Of a stretch of 62,180 bases of DNA, positions 25,891 to 33,587 are shown in pieces (positions within the stretch are counted from its first letter, which is position 1; every line of letters starts with the position of its first letter). The stretch comes from Anaerolineae bacterium (GTDB lineage: Bacteria; Chloroflexota; Anaerolineae; Aggregatilineales; Phototrophicaceae), in NCBI GenBank assembly GCA_022823945.1, contig JAJEBK010000039.1, positions 1-62,180 on the forward strand. Reading direction: 5' to 3'. The position numbers and the translations under genes were made by a program. The notes under the pieces are model-generated. The model saw only the letters and a list, made by a program, of their open reading frames with translations, was not told the DNA's origin and did no database searches.

Positions 25891-27759
25891 TCAGTCTGTT
25901 ATTTCTAGCTCCGCCAGCAGCTGCATTTCGGGGATCCAGCCCTCGTTGCCTCGCCATGTCTGCTTTTCTCCAGTCTGCGCATCATAGACAACAACCATAA
26001 GCCGATAATCGCCAGCGGGCAATTCGGACAAATTGAAATGGAATTGCCGCATTTCGAACAGGCTCGAAACAGGCAAGTCAATCTGAGCGTGGTTATGCCA
26101 GTCGCCATCCAGCAACTGGAAGGAGACATTTAGAGCGTCGCTGGGAGCGTCAGATGCAGGTTGCCACAAGCCCGCAAATAGAAGTTTCGCGTCTTCCTGG
26201 ACCGCGCCATAATGTTGGATTGCGCCGGCGGCAGTAGCAAAAGTTGATTTCGGTTGCGTGTCGCATTGCAGGCTCTTCCAGCGGTAGGTGTGCATCACGA
26301 CATTGTTGGGAAATGTCTCTCTTTCGCAGTTCATGTAACCATTCTTTTCCAGCGTGTCTGTGACTATGTCGCTGGTCTGCTGGTCGGTGAAGCCGTGCTG
26401 GAAGAGGATCCAATAGCCAGGCCGTTCCAGCGCGGCACCGCTGATGCGTCCCTCGATATCGTGAGCGCTGCGGTTTTGCACCTCAAGACCGTATTGGCCG
26501 AAGTAATGCGTTCTGAGTAACCGGCTTCCGTTGTCCAGAGCGTTCTCGTCCAAAGCAAATTCCAGCGCCAGCAAGGGGTCATCAGATTGTCGCATGTGTC
26601 GGCTGATCAAGTGCCAGGGCGCTCGCGAATGGGCTGCTACGATGTGTCCTGCAAAAGTGCTCCAATCCCCAGTGGCTACGAAGTGCAGCCCGGCACCCAG
26701 CCACAGGAAAGCCACCAGCAGCCCCAGCCACCGGCGCAGCCTGTACAAAGCATAAAATCCGCTCGCATAGAAAACGACCAGAATCGGCATACCGACAAGA
26801 AAATAGCGCATATCATTAACACTCAGGAAGCCAGCAAACACGCTGGCGCAAACGATGGCGACAATGAAAAGCGGCAGCAGCAGAAAGGGCTTCGCGCCCC
26901 GCAAGTAGCCGCGCCGCCAGCCCATGATTGCAGCCATGACGACAAGCGCAAGGAACAGGGGGCTGCCATTGCTGAAAACTGAGAGCCAGGTCGACAGGAT
27001 ATCGCCTATGTGGTCTGCTTTCGCTGCTTTATTCTGTCGGGCTAGGTCAAGTCCTGCAGTCGCCATTCTGTAGAGCAGCGGGCTTAGCAAGGCGAGAACG
27101 ACAAAGCCAGCCGCCGTGACTTGCAGCCAGCGTCGATCTTTCTTCCTAACCAGCAAATGATAGAGCGCAATGGCGATGACAATGATAAAGCTAAAGCCAT
27201 GCGTCATCATCAGCGCGCAGCCAGCCAACACGAGAGCCAGGTAATTATGCGGGGGCGGCTGTCTGCGGGCGTCGCTGATGCGCAAATAGACCCACAGCAG
27301 CAATGAGGCAAACAGGACAACAAGGGTATAGAAACGAATTTGCGCAAAATACCTGAAATAAAAAGCACAGCAGAGCACGGCGAATACGGCGAAGGATGCA
27401 GCAATCGGCGTTGTGAAATCATGCGCCAGCCGGTAGACCATCGCCAGCGACAACAGCCCGGCGAAGATGAATAGCAGCCGCGCCGCCGATGGTGAATGGC
27501 CGACTGCGTATCCCCAAAAATGCAGCAGCAAATGGCTGAGTGGTTGCTGAGTGTCGTTTAATGAGTCCAGCACAGCGAAGGGCGTATAGCTTTCGCCAAG
27601 AAGCCGCGGGCCGTAAGCATCCATGAATTGCCTCACGGAGTCCGCATCAAAAGCCAAGCGATCGATCTGCGGGATTGTCAAAGCCGCAGCGACCAAGATC
27701 AGGGCTGCTGCCAACAGCCAGTGACTCAGCAGATGGTCGATACAATTACGGTTGTTCAT
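25891..27759 (-). CDS. Multi-pass membrane glycosyltransferase-like protein (GT39/ArnT-like)
   Basis: The 622-residue protein has roughly 10-12 hydrophobic helices in residues 10-400. The first extracytoplasmic loop FDADSVRQFMDAYG...NDTQQPLSHLLLHFWGYAVG carries acidic residues placed as in GT-C/PMT_2 glycosyltransferases, which use lipid-linked sugars. About 400-622 is a soluble, presumably external domain (FGQYGLEVQNRSAHDIEG..., LNVSFQLLDGDWHNHAQIDLPV) resembling C-terminal beta domains of such enzymes. The start at 27759 lies 26 bp after iolC. A longer frame overlaps iolC and was not used. It may glycosylate cell-envelope lipids or proteins; the substrate is unknown. Confidence 0.7.
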   Translation of the reverse strand: MNNRNCIDHLLSHWLLAAALILVAAALTIPQIDRLAFDADSVRQFMDAYGPRLLGESYTPFAVLDSLNDTQQPLSHLLLHFWGYAVGHSPSAARLLFIFAGLLSLAMVYRLAHDFTTPIAASFAVFAVLCCAFYFRYFAQIRFYTLVVLFASLLLWVYLRISDARRQPPPHNYLALVLAGCALMMTHGFSFIIVIAIALYHLLVRKKDRRWLQVTAAGFVVLALLSPLLYRMATAGLDLARQNKAAKADHIGDILSTWLSVFSNGSPLFLALVVMAAIMGWRRGYLRGAKPFLLLPLFIVAIVCASVFAGFLSVNDMRYFLVGMPILVVFYASGFYALYRLRRWLGLLVAFLWLGAGLHFVATGDWSTFAGHIVAAHSRAPWHLISRHMRQSDDPLLALEFALDENALDNGSRLLRTHYFGQYGLEVQNRSAHDIEGRISGAALERPGYWILFQHGFTDQQTSDIVTDTLEKNGYMNCERETFPNNVVMHTYRWKSLQCDTQPKSTFATAAGAIQHYGAVQEDAKLLFAGLWQPASDAPSDALNVSFQLLDGDWHNHAQIDLPVSSLFEMRQFHFNLSELPAGDYRLMVVVYDAQTGEKQTWRGNEGWIPEMQLLAELEITD

Positions 27760-27785
27760 TGCGCAGCGACGCCAACAGAGCGTCC

Positions 27786-28799
27786 CTAATCCAACCCGCC
27801 ATAGGCTTGGGCGAAAGCCTCGACCTCGGGCAGGGTGGGCATGAAATTGGCGCAGCCGTGCTCGGTTACCACGATCGCGCCGCAGGCATTGCCCAGACGC
27901 GCCGCCTTGTACCAGCCCCAACCGCGCACCAAGCCATAGATGAAGCCGCCGCCAAAGGCATCGCCCGCGCCCAGGATATTCGTCACCTCGACCGGGAAGC
28001 CCGGCGCATCAATCACAGCGCCATCCTGCAGGTGGATTTTCGCCCCTTGCGCGCCGACTTTTTCCACCACAGCCGCTGGACCCAAAGCCAGCATGGACGC
28101 AATGGCAGCGTGCGTATCGCCAGCCACCTTGGCATCGGAGACCTGCGAATGCGTCAGCTGCATCTGCGACTCGTCGTGCAGGACCGCCGCGTTAATCTCG
28201 TCCGCTGTGCCGATGACCACATCGACCTGGGGCAAGACGGAGCGCGCCACCACGCCAAATGCGCGCAGATCGTGCCATTGGTCGGGGCGGAAGTCGATAT
28301 CAAAGACGACCTGCGCCCCCGCCGACCGCGCAATCTCGGCAGCCAGCATGGTCGCGCTGCGGCTGGGCTCCAGGCTGAGGTTGGTGCCAGCGAACTGGAA
28401 GACATGACAATCGGTCAACGGCGCAGCCAGGGCATCATCAATGGTCAAATTGATGTCGGCGCAATTTTCCCGATAAAACACCAGCGGGAATTTGTCTGGC
28501 GGCTCGATGCCCAGCACAACCGCCGATGTGCGCTGTTCTGGCTTGCGCGGGATGAAGCCCGTCTCGACGCCCTCGTTTTGCAGAAAGTGCAAGATATAGT
28601 CGCCCACCGGGTCTTCGCCGACCGCGGTCAGCAGCGCCGTCTTCAACCCCAGCCGTCGCGCGCCCACGCTGATATTGGTGGGCGAACCGCCGACATAGGC
28701 CGCGAAGCTGTCGATCTCGGTGAAAGGCACGCCGATGTCATTCGAATACAGGTCGATGGAGCTGCGCCCCATGTGCAGCGAGTCCCAGGTTTTGCTCAT
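27786..28799 (-). CDS. iolC: 5-dehydro-2-deoxygluconokinase, IolC (copy 2)
   Basis: A PfkB-family kinase of 337 residues, phosphorylating 5-dehydro-2-deoxy-D-gluconate in inositol breakdown. Diagnostic sequences: SSIDLYSNDIGVPF, YVGGSPTNISVGARRLGLKT, PPDKFPLVFYRENCADINL, FDIDFRPDQWH and the catalytic GAGDAF. It fits canonical IolC better than the copy at 8933-9913. Its ATG overlaps the iolG stop (ATGA at 28796-28799), so iolG-iolC form a translationally coupled pair on the minus strand. The aldolase IolJ, IolD and IolE are not adjacent. Confidence 0.9.
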   Translation of the reverse strand: MSKTWDSLHMGRSSIDLYSNDIGVPFTEIDSFAAYVGGSPTNISVGARRLGLKTALLTAVGEDPVGDYILHFLQNEGVETGFIPRKPEQRTSAVVLGIEPPDKFPLVFYRENCADINLTIDDALAAPLTDCHVFQFAGTNLSLEPSRSATMLAAEIARSAGAQVVFDIDFRPDQWHDLRAFGVVARSVLPQVDVVIGTADEINAAVLHDESQMQLTHSQVSDAKVAGDTHAAIASMLALGPAAVVEKVGAQGAKIHLQDGAVIDAPGFPVEVTNILGAGDAFGGGFIYGLVRGWGWYKAARLGNACGAIVVTEHGCANFMPTLPEVEAFAQAYGGLD

Positions 28800-29815
28800 G
28801 CCTTTGCCCCGTCAATTTCGGCCAGGCGCACAGGTCGATTTTCGCGCAGCGAGCGCAGGCCCGCTTTTGCCATCACCACCGGCGCGCGCCCATCGTCGCC
28901 ATTGACCGGGACGGGCTGATCGTTGGCGATGGCAGCCACAAATGCAGCCATCTCGGCGGCGTAACTATCCCTATAGCGGTCCATGAAGAAGTTCATCGGC
29001 AAGTCGCGACGGACGCTGCCCCCATCGCTTATGGTTACGGCGTTGGCATGCCGGTTGCCACTGCTGGCGGCGCCCTGGCTGCCGAAGACTTCCACGCGCT
29101 GGTCATAGCCATAGACGGCTTGGCGACTATTTTCAATGCTGCCGATGACGCCGTTTTCGAAGCGCAGCATGACTTTGGCGGTGTCGATATCGCCGTCCGC
29201 GCCGATGGCGGGATCGACCATACAATCGCCCATGGCGAAGACCTCGACCACCTCGCCCAGCAGAAAGCGGCACATGTCAAAGTCGTGAATCATCATGTCC
29301 ATCATCAAGCCGCCAGACACCGCTATGTATTCAATGGGCGGCGGGGCCGGATCGCGACTGATGATGTGCAGCAACTGTGGCGCGCCGATCTCGCCATTGT
29401 CAATCGCCCGTTTCAAACGGATGTGGTTGGCGTCAAAGCGGCGGTTGAAACCGATCTGCAGTTGCACGCCCGCCGCGGCCACAGTCGCCAGCGCCGCATC
29501 AATTTCCGCCAGGTCATGAGCGATTGGCTTCTCGCAGAAGATATGCTTGCCAGCTCGCGCAGCCATTTTGATGAAATGCGTGTGCGTATCGGTGGAGCTG
29601 CAGATGGCGATTGCATCCAGCTCGGGCAGTTCAAAGAGCGCGGCGGGATCGTCCGTGTGCGCGGGAATGCCGAATTCGCTCGCGGCAGCCTGGGCGGATG
29701 GCGCATGAATATCGGCGATTGCCCACACCGTTGCGCCAGCCACGCGCGTCGTCAGTGTGTCGGCATGCACACGGCCGATGCGTCCCGCGCCGATGATGCC
29801 CAGTTTGAGTGTCAT
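28796..29815 (-). CDS. iolG: Inositol 2-dehydrogenase (Gfo/Idh/MocA family)
   Basis: An NAD-dependent dehydrogenase of 339 residues. N-terminal Rossmann GIIGAGRIGRVHADTL, the family catalytic motif EKPIA (CEKPIAHDLAEID) and the C-terminal segment GGLMMDMMIHDFDMCRFLLGE, with the D-x3-H (DMMIHD) arrangement typical of inositol dehydrogenases. IolG oxidises myo-inositol to 2-keto-myo-inositol. The start is ATG 29815 (MTLKLGIIG); an overlapping out-of-frame ATG lies 4 bases upstream. It is the first gene of an iolG-iolC operon read from a well-formed promoter at 29850-29878. Confidence 0.88.
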   Translation of the reverse strand: MTLKLGIIGAGRIGRVHADTLTTRVAGATVWAIADIHAPSAQAAASEFGIPAHTDDPAALFELPELDAIAICSSTDTHTHFIKMAARAGKHIFCEKPIAHDLAEIDAALATVAAAGVQLQIGFNRRFDANHIRLKRAIDNGEIGAPQLLHIISRDPAPPPIEYIAVSGGLMMDMMIHDFDMCRFLLGEVVEVFAMGDCMVDPAIGADGDIDTAKVMLRFENGVIGSIENSRQAVYGYDQRVEVFGSQGAASSGNRHANAVTISDGGSVRRDLPMNFFMDRYRDSYAAEMAAFVAAIANDQPVPVNGDDGRAPVVMAKAGLRSLRENRPVRLAEIDGAKA

Positions 29816-29849
29816 ACATGCCCCCAGCTGCGCCCGGATAATGACGCAT

Positions 29850-29878
29850 ATCATAGCGAATCTCGCCTTATTATTGAA
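29850..29878 (-). promoter_or_regulatory. Predicted promoter of iolG-iolC
   Basis: Read on the minus strand: TTCAAT (complement of 29873-29878), a 17-bp spacer and TATGAT (complement of 29850-29855). The iolG start is 35 bp downstream of the -10 box. The same promoter is present again, boxes unchanged, at 30828-30856. Confidence 0.6.
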
Positions 29879-29897
29879 TAGCGCGGCAGGCTTGCAT

Positions 29898-30196
29898 AAG
29901 AGCAATCGCATCAATACGAAGCCCTGTGCAAGGTAAGCATCTCAAAAGCTTTACCACCGAGTTCACCGAGTAAATTTGAGTACACCGAGAACAAAAAAGA
30001 CATGTTGCGCTGCGCCGGCAGTACATGCGCTGAGAAAAAGCTAGTCCTAGCAATCTGATTGCGTCAAGCGGTGGCGCATCCTTGCCACAGTTGTCCACAA
30101 GCGCAGCCGCTCTGGAGCCTGTCTGTATTACAAACTCTCGGCGCACTCCTTCAACTCGGCATACTCGGCGGTCAAGTATCTAATGCGATTGCCCTG
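29898..30196. mobile_element. MITE-like element, copy A
   Basis: About 299 bp with no coding capacity. Terminal inverted repeats: GCAATCGCATCAA at the left and ATGCGATTGCCCTG at the right. Subterminal inverted blocks ACCACCGAGTTCACCGAG (left) and CTCGGCGCACTCCTTCAACT (right) match copy B at 34607-34861. GGCTTGC flanks both sides (29889-29895 and 30198-30204) as a probable decayed target duplication. The 424-bp stretch 29816-30239 holds only this element and promoter sequences. Confidence 0.82.
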
Positions 30197-30206
30197 CGGC
30201 TTGCGC

Positions 30207-30212
30207 TACAAT
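30207..30212 (+). promoter_or_regulatory. -10 box of toxin-antitoxin copy 1, separated from its -35 by a MITE
   Basis: TACAAT precedes the antitoxin start by 27 bp. The matching -35 box TTGAAT lies at 29874-29879, on the other side of the MITE. Removing the element and one target duplication restores an 18-bp spacer, as in copy 2. The present -35 position holds TGCGAT from the MITE end, a poor match. Confidence 0.6.
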
Positions 30213-30239
30213 TGTGCTCATAGAGGGAGGAGGCAGGCA

Positions 30240-30443
30240 ATGAACCCCAAGGAACTGAATCCGACTTTGGCTCCAGTGAAGCCGGCGCTTGAAGACGACG
30301 ACGATCGCGAGCCGACGAAAGCAGAAATCATGGAAGATATACGCATCGGCATCATCCAAGCAAAGGCCGGGCTAGGCAGACCGGCGCTAGAAATATTGGA
30401 TGAAATCGACCGCGAGTTGAGGCAGGATGCCAACTCACATTAA
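30240..30443 (+). CDS. Putative antitoxin, copy 1
   Basis: A 67-residue acidic protein starting MNPKELNPTLAPVKPALEDD, with EPTKAEIMEDIRIGI in the middle and a helical C-terminus. I recognise no named antitoxin family, but position, size, acidity and a 17-bp overlap with a basic RelE/ParE-like gene make an antitoxin role likely. AGGGAGGAGG upstream is an unusually strong ribosome-binding site, as expected for antitoxins made in excess. A paralogue is at 30909-31115. Alternative: a short regulator or chaperone of the toxin. Confidence 0.7.
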   Translation: MNPKELNPTLAPVKPALEDDDDREPTKAEIMEDIRIGIIQAKAGLGRPALEILDEIDRELRQDANSH

Positions 30444-30771
30444 CATCTTGCCGAGATTTCGCAGGCGCACAAAGAAATTCGGGCGCAAGTATCCATCAAT
30501 CACGAATGATGTGCGCCAACTTATCGCGATCTTAGCAAACGATGAGCGCCCCGGCCAGCGCATCCCACACATCGGTTACACCGTCTACAAAGTACGCCTG
30601 CCCAACCGCGCAGCCCGACGCGGCAAGAGCGGCGGCTTCCGTGTCATCTATTATGTCCAATTCAACGACCGCGTCACCTTACTCACCATCTATTCCAAAA
30701 CTGATGAAATCGACATCAGCACGCGGGAGATCCAAGAACTGGCGCAAGAAGCCGACGAAGCCGGCCGCTAG
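30427..30771 (+). CDS. RelE/ParE-superfamily toxin, copy 1 (intact)
   Basis: A 114-residue basic protein: N-terminal helices FRRRTKKFGRKYPSITNDVR, then VYKVRLPNRAARRGKSGGFR, VIYYVQFNDRVTLLTIYSK and a C-terminal helix. The R-x3-GKSGGFRVIYY block is typical of RelE/HigB/ParE-fold mRNA interferases or gyrase toxins (GKxGGxRxxY). Start ATG 30427 overlaps the antitoxin by 17 bp. Its promoter appears broken by the MITE, and a duplicated minus-strand promoter (30828-30856) points back across it. Confidence 0.82.
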   Translation: MPTHINILPRFRRRTKKFGRKYPSITNDVRQLIAILANDERPGQRIPHIGYTVYKVRLPNRAARRGKSGGFRVIYYVQFNDRVTLLTIYSKTDEIDISTREIQELAQEADEAGR

Positions 30772-30827
30772 AATCTATTGAAGCGCCGCTGGTACGCCTC
30801 GTCCCCTGCGCCCGGATAATGGCATAT

Positions 30828-30856
30828 ATCATAACGAGTCTCGCCTTATTATTGAA
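30828..30856 (-). promoter_or_regulatory. Orphan duplicate of the iolG promoter, facing toxin copy 1
   Basis: TTCAAT and TATGAT boxes are retained with a 17-bp spacer (complement of 30851-30856 and 30828-30833). No minus-strand gene follows. The first gene downstream is toxin copy 1, read in the opposite direction, so any transcript would be antisense to it. Confidence 0.5.
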
Positions 30857-30881
30857 TAGCGTGGCGGGCTTGCGGTATACT
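30852..30881 (+). promoter_or_regulatory. Promoter of toxin-antitoxin copy 2
   Basis: TTGAAT (30852-30857), an 18-bp spacer and a perfect TATACT (30876-30881), 27 bp before the antitoxin ATG. The -35 overlaps that of the divergent orphan promoter. This is the uninterrupted version of the copy 1 promoter. Confidence 0.6.
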
Positions 30882-30908
30882 TGCCAGAGACGCTGCAGGA
30901 GGCAGGCA

Positions 30909-31115
30909 ATGCACCTCGACAAATTGAACCCGACTTTGGCGCAAGCGAAGCCGGCGCTCGAGGAAGATTATCTCCGCGAGCCCACAAAAGAAGAAATCAT
31001 GGAAGATATACGCCAGGGACTGCGCGATATGCTTGCTGGGTACACAGGTCAAGACGCGCTGGAATTCCTTGACGAGCTAGAACGCGAAGCTATGCTCAGT
31101 GCCGACGAGAGTTGA
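30909..31115 (+). CDS. Putative antitoxin, copy 2
   Basis: A 68-residue paralogue of the 30240 gene: MHLDKLNPTLAQAKPALEED and EPTKEEIMEDIRQGL align without gaps, while the C-terminus (MLAGYTGQDALEFLDELERE) has diverged. It is intact, with GCAGGAGGCAGGCA upstream and a complete promoter. Its own toxin partner is disabled, so it could serve as an 'antitoxin-only' copy neutralising toxin 1. Whether it still binds toxin 1 cannot be told from sequence. Confidence 0.7.
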   Translation: MHLDKLNPTLAQAKPALEEDYLREPTKEEIMEDIRQGLRDMLAGYTGQDALEFLDELEREAMLSADES

Positions 31116-31443
31116 CACCCATCCTGCGTTTCGCAAACGAACCAGGAGACTTCAGCGCAGGTTTCCCTCGATCCATCTTGATCTACGCCCTTTATTCCAG
31201 CGCCTGCAAAACGATTAGCGCCCCGGACAGCGCATCACCCGCGTCGGCTTCAACGTCTACAAAGTACGCCTGCCCAACCGCGCAGCCCGACGCGGCAAGA
31301 GCGGCGGCTTCCGCGTCATCTATTATGTCCAATTCAACGACCGCGTCACCTTACTCACCATCTATTCCAAAACGGATGAAATCGACATCAGCGCGCGGGA
31401 GATCCAGGAACTGGCGCAAGAAGCCGACGAAGCCGGGCGCTAG
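31099..31443 (+). pseudogene. RelE/ParE-like toxin, copy 2, disrupted by an in-frame stop
   Basis: The frame starting at GTG 31099 (MPTRVDTHPAFRKR) is exactly as long (345 bp) as toxin copy 1 and aligns throughout. Codon 40 is TAG (31216-31218) where copy 1 has GAG: copy 1 reads AND-E-RPGQR, copy 2 QND-stop-RPGQR. No frameshift is present; the rest (VYKVRLPNRAARRGKSGG...) is nearly identical to copy 1. A single substitution therefore explains the loss. The N-terminal third has diverged more than the C-terminal two thirds. Confidence 0.85.
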
Positions 31444-31472
31444 AATCCATTGAAGCGCAGAAAGGACAGGGC

Positions 31473-32486
31473 ATGAGCGCGGATAACCTGCAGGTTGGTA
31501 TCATCGGTACGGGCGCAATCGGCGGTCTGCATGCACATAACCTGGCGCTGCGCACAAATGGCGCGAATGTAGCCGCCGTCATGGATATCGACCGCGAACG
31601 GGCAAATGCAGTCGCACAGGCCTGCGGTGCACGCGCTGTACAAGATGCCGCTGGCCTCATCGCCGACCCCGAGATTGACGCCATATTGATCGCCTCGCCC
31701 GATGCCAGCCACGCCGAACTGAGTCTGGCAGCCATAGCCGCTGGAAAGCCCGTGCTCTGCGAGAAACCGCTGGCCACCAGCCTGGCCGACGCCGAGCACA
31801 TCGTGAATGCCGAGCTGGCTGCCGGACAATGTCTCGTGCAAGTCGGTTTCATGCGCCAGGTCGACCCCGCCCACTGCGACTTGCAGGCGCTGCTATTGAG
31901 CGGACAGTTGGGCGCGCCACTGCGTTTTCGTGGCACGCATTTTAACCCCCGCCGCGGCGATACGATCATCAGCATCAAGGACGCGATCGTCAATTCGCTC
32001 ATCCATGACATGCACTCACTGCGCTGGCTGATGGGCAGCGAGGTGCAGAGCGCCTTTGTGCAATGGCTGCCCGACCGCGCCGATATGCCCCACAGCGCCC
32101 GCTTTGCCCTGGCACATTTGACGCTGGATAATGGCGGCTTGGCCACGCTGGAATGGAGCGGCGACAGCGGTTATGGCTACGAAGTTGGCGTGGAGATCGT
32201 CGGCGAGCTGGGAACAGCGCAGACGCACAGCCACAGCAGCCCGGCCATTCGCCGCGCCGGCAGGCTGTCGCAAGCCGTTACGCCCGATTGGCAAGACCGC
32301 TTCGCCGAAGCCTACCAAATCGAAGTTCAAGACTGGGTCGATTCGCTACGGCAGGGCGCGCCGACTGGACCCTCAGCCTGGGATGGCTATATGTCGCTGG
32401 TGATCGCCGATGCCTGCCTGCGCAGCGTCGACAGCGGTTTGCCCGAACCAACTCGCGCCATGGACCACCCCGCCTTCTACGCCTGA
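31473..32486 (+). CDS. Gfo/Idh/MocA-family sugar oxidoreductase
   Basis: An NAD(P)-dependent dehydrogenase of 337 residues. Rossmann motif GIIGTGAIGGLHAHNL, catalytic-loop CEKPLATSLADAE (EKP), and C-terminal NSLIHDMHSLRWLMG with the HD pair found in inositol dehydrogenase-like members. It is clearly a paralogue of iolG at 28796-29815, and scyllo-inositol, another inositol isomer or a different sugar are possible substrates. It starts 29 bp after the dead toxin copy and overlaps the following M24 peptidase by one base (TGATG), so the two are co-translated. Confidence 0.83.
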   Translation: MSADNLQVGIIGTGAIGGLHAHNLALRTNGANVAAVMDIDRERANAVAQACGARAVQDAAGLIADPEIDAILIASPDASHAELSLAAIAAGKPVLCEKPLATSLADAEHIVNAELAAGQCLVQVGFMRQVDPAHCDLQALLLSGQLGAPLRFRGTHFNPRRGDTIISIKDAIVNSLIHDMHSLRWLMGSEVQSAFVQWLPDRADMPHSARFALAHLTLDNGGLATLEWSGDSGYGYEVGVEIVGELGTAQTHSHSSPAIRRAGRLSQAVTPDWQDRFAEAYQIEVQDWVDSLRQGAPTGPSAWDGYMSLVIADACLRSVDSGLPEPTRAMDHPAFYA

Positions 32487-33565
32487 TGCGCGTACTGCCC
32501 GACCGTCGCGCCAAATTGCGGGCTGCCATGCGCGCGGCTGGCGTGGATATCGCCGTTCTAACGCCCGGATCAACCCTGCGCTATCTCAACGAACGGGACT
32601 GGCAGACCGGGAGGCGACCGCTGCTGGCGCTCTTCCCGCTGGCTGGCGAACCCGCTCTCGTCTGTCCGGCGCTTCTGGGCGAGTCGTCCAGTTTCGCCTA
32701 CAGCGATGCTGAATCGCCACAACATGCGCTGCGACATGCGCTGGAATCGCTGGCTGCTGGCGGCAGGATCATCGGCGTGGAGGCGAACCGCCTGCGCTAT
32801 GCCGAAGCGCGTTTGCTCCATCAGTGCGCCCCCGATTCGCATCTGCTCGATTTCAGCGCGGAGCTGGCGAACTTGCGCATGATCAAAGACGCGGCAGAAA
32901 TCGCCGCCATTCGCCGCGCCATCGCCTTGTCCGAAGCGGCTTTGCATGACATATTGGCAAGCGTGCGCAGTGGCATCAGCGAGCGCGAGTTGGCGTCCCG
33001 CCTGGATACGCGCATGACCGAGTTGGGCGCGGATGGTCTGGCATTTGAGACCTTGCTGCATGCCGGAGCAAACACCGCCCTGCCGCACACGGCTCCGCTC
33101 GATTACCGCATCCAACGCGGCGATCCGCTGCTCATCGATTTTGGCGCGCGCGTGGCCGGCTACTGCGCCGATATCACGCGGACTGTCTTTGTCGGCGCGG
33201 TTACCACGGCACAGCGCGACTTCTATGCCGTGGTCGAAGCGGCGAATGCGGCGGCGCGGGCAGTTGCAGGCCCCGGCGTTACAGCAGAAGCGGTCGATGT
33301 GGCGGCGCGACGAGCCATCATCGCGGGCGGTTGTGGCAACTTGATACGGCATCGCACCGGGCACGGCATCGGCTTGCAAGCGCATGAAGCGCCCTACATC
33401 GTGCGTGGCAACCAACAGACGCTGCAACCGGGCATGGTTTTCACGATTGAGCCAGGCATCTACCGCATGGGCGAGATCGGCGTGCGCATCGAAGACGACA
33501 TCCTCATCACTGAGGCAGGCGCGGAATCGCTGACGACCTTCCCGCGCGGCGTAATGGTGGTGTGA
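32486..33565 (+). CDS. M24-family metallopeptidase (Xaa-Pro aminopeptidase/creatinase-like)
   Basis: The 359-residue protein has a creatinase-type N-terminal domain (about 1-125) and a pita-bread catalytic domain. Metal ligands appear in order: D in LIDFGARVAGYCADITRT (two Asp), H in HRTGHGIG, E in FTIEPGIY and E in GVRIEDDILIT. All five are present, so it should be active on Xaa-Pro or related amide bonds. The start at 32486 overlaps the oxidoreductase stop; longer in-frame versions run through that gene. The association with a sugar dehydrogenase is unexplained. Confidence 0.88.
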   Translation: MRVLPDRRAKLRAAMRAAGVDIAVLTPGSTLRYLNERDWQTGRRPLLALFPLAGEPALVCPALLGESSSFAYSDAESPQHALRHALESLAAGGRIIGVEANRLRYAEARLLHQCAPDSHLLDFSAELANLRMIKDAAEIAAIRRAIALSEAALHDILASVRSGISERELASRLDTRMTELGADGLAFETLLHAGANTALPHTAPLDYRIQRGDPLLIDFGARVAGYCADITRTVFVGAVTTAQRDFYAVVEAANAAARAVAGPGVTAEAVDVAARRAIIAGGCGNLIRHRTGHGIGLQAHEAPYIVRGNQQTLQPGMVFTIEPGIYRMGEIGVRIEDDILITEAGAESLTTFPRGVMVV

Positions 33566-33587
33566 ACCGGGGTCAATTCTTTGGGCG

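Larger units (their letters stand above)
29830..31443. repeat. Tandem duplication of [iolG promoter + toxin-antitoxin module]
   Basis: Unit 1 runs from 29830 to about 30795 and unit 2 from 30808 to about 31455. Both start with GCGCCCGGATAATG and share the promoter stretch ending in CTCGCCTTATTATTGAATAG, an SD-antitoxin start AGGAGGCAGGCAATG, the antitoxin and toxin genes, and the trailer GCTAGAATC(T/C)ATTGAAGCGC. Unit 1 is longer because a MITE has inserted at 29898-30196. Confidence 0.88.

Noticed and set aside
29945..30190. CRISPR-like array, because of repeated ACCGAG/CTCGG blocks
   Set aside because: The blocks are inverted within a MITE and are not evenly spaced direct repeats with unique spacers.
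31112..31453. Open frame of 113 codons overlapping the second toxin copy
   Set aside because: Wrong frame: it translates the toxin DNA into Ser/Ala/Thr-rich sequence. The true homologous frame starts at 31099 and carries the nonsense codon.
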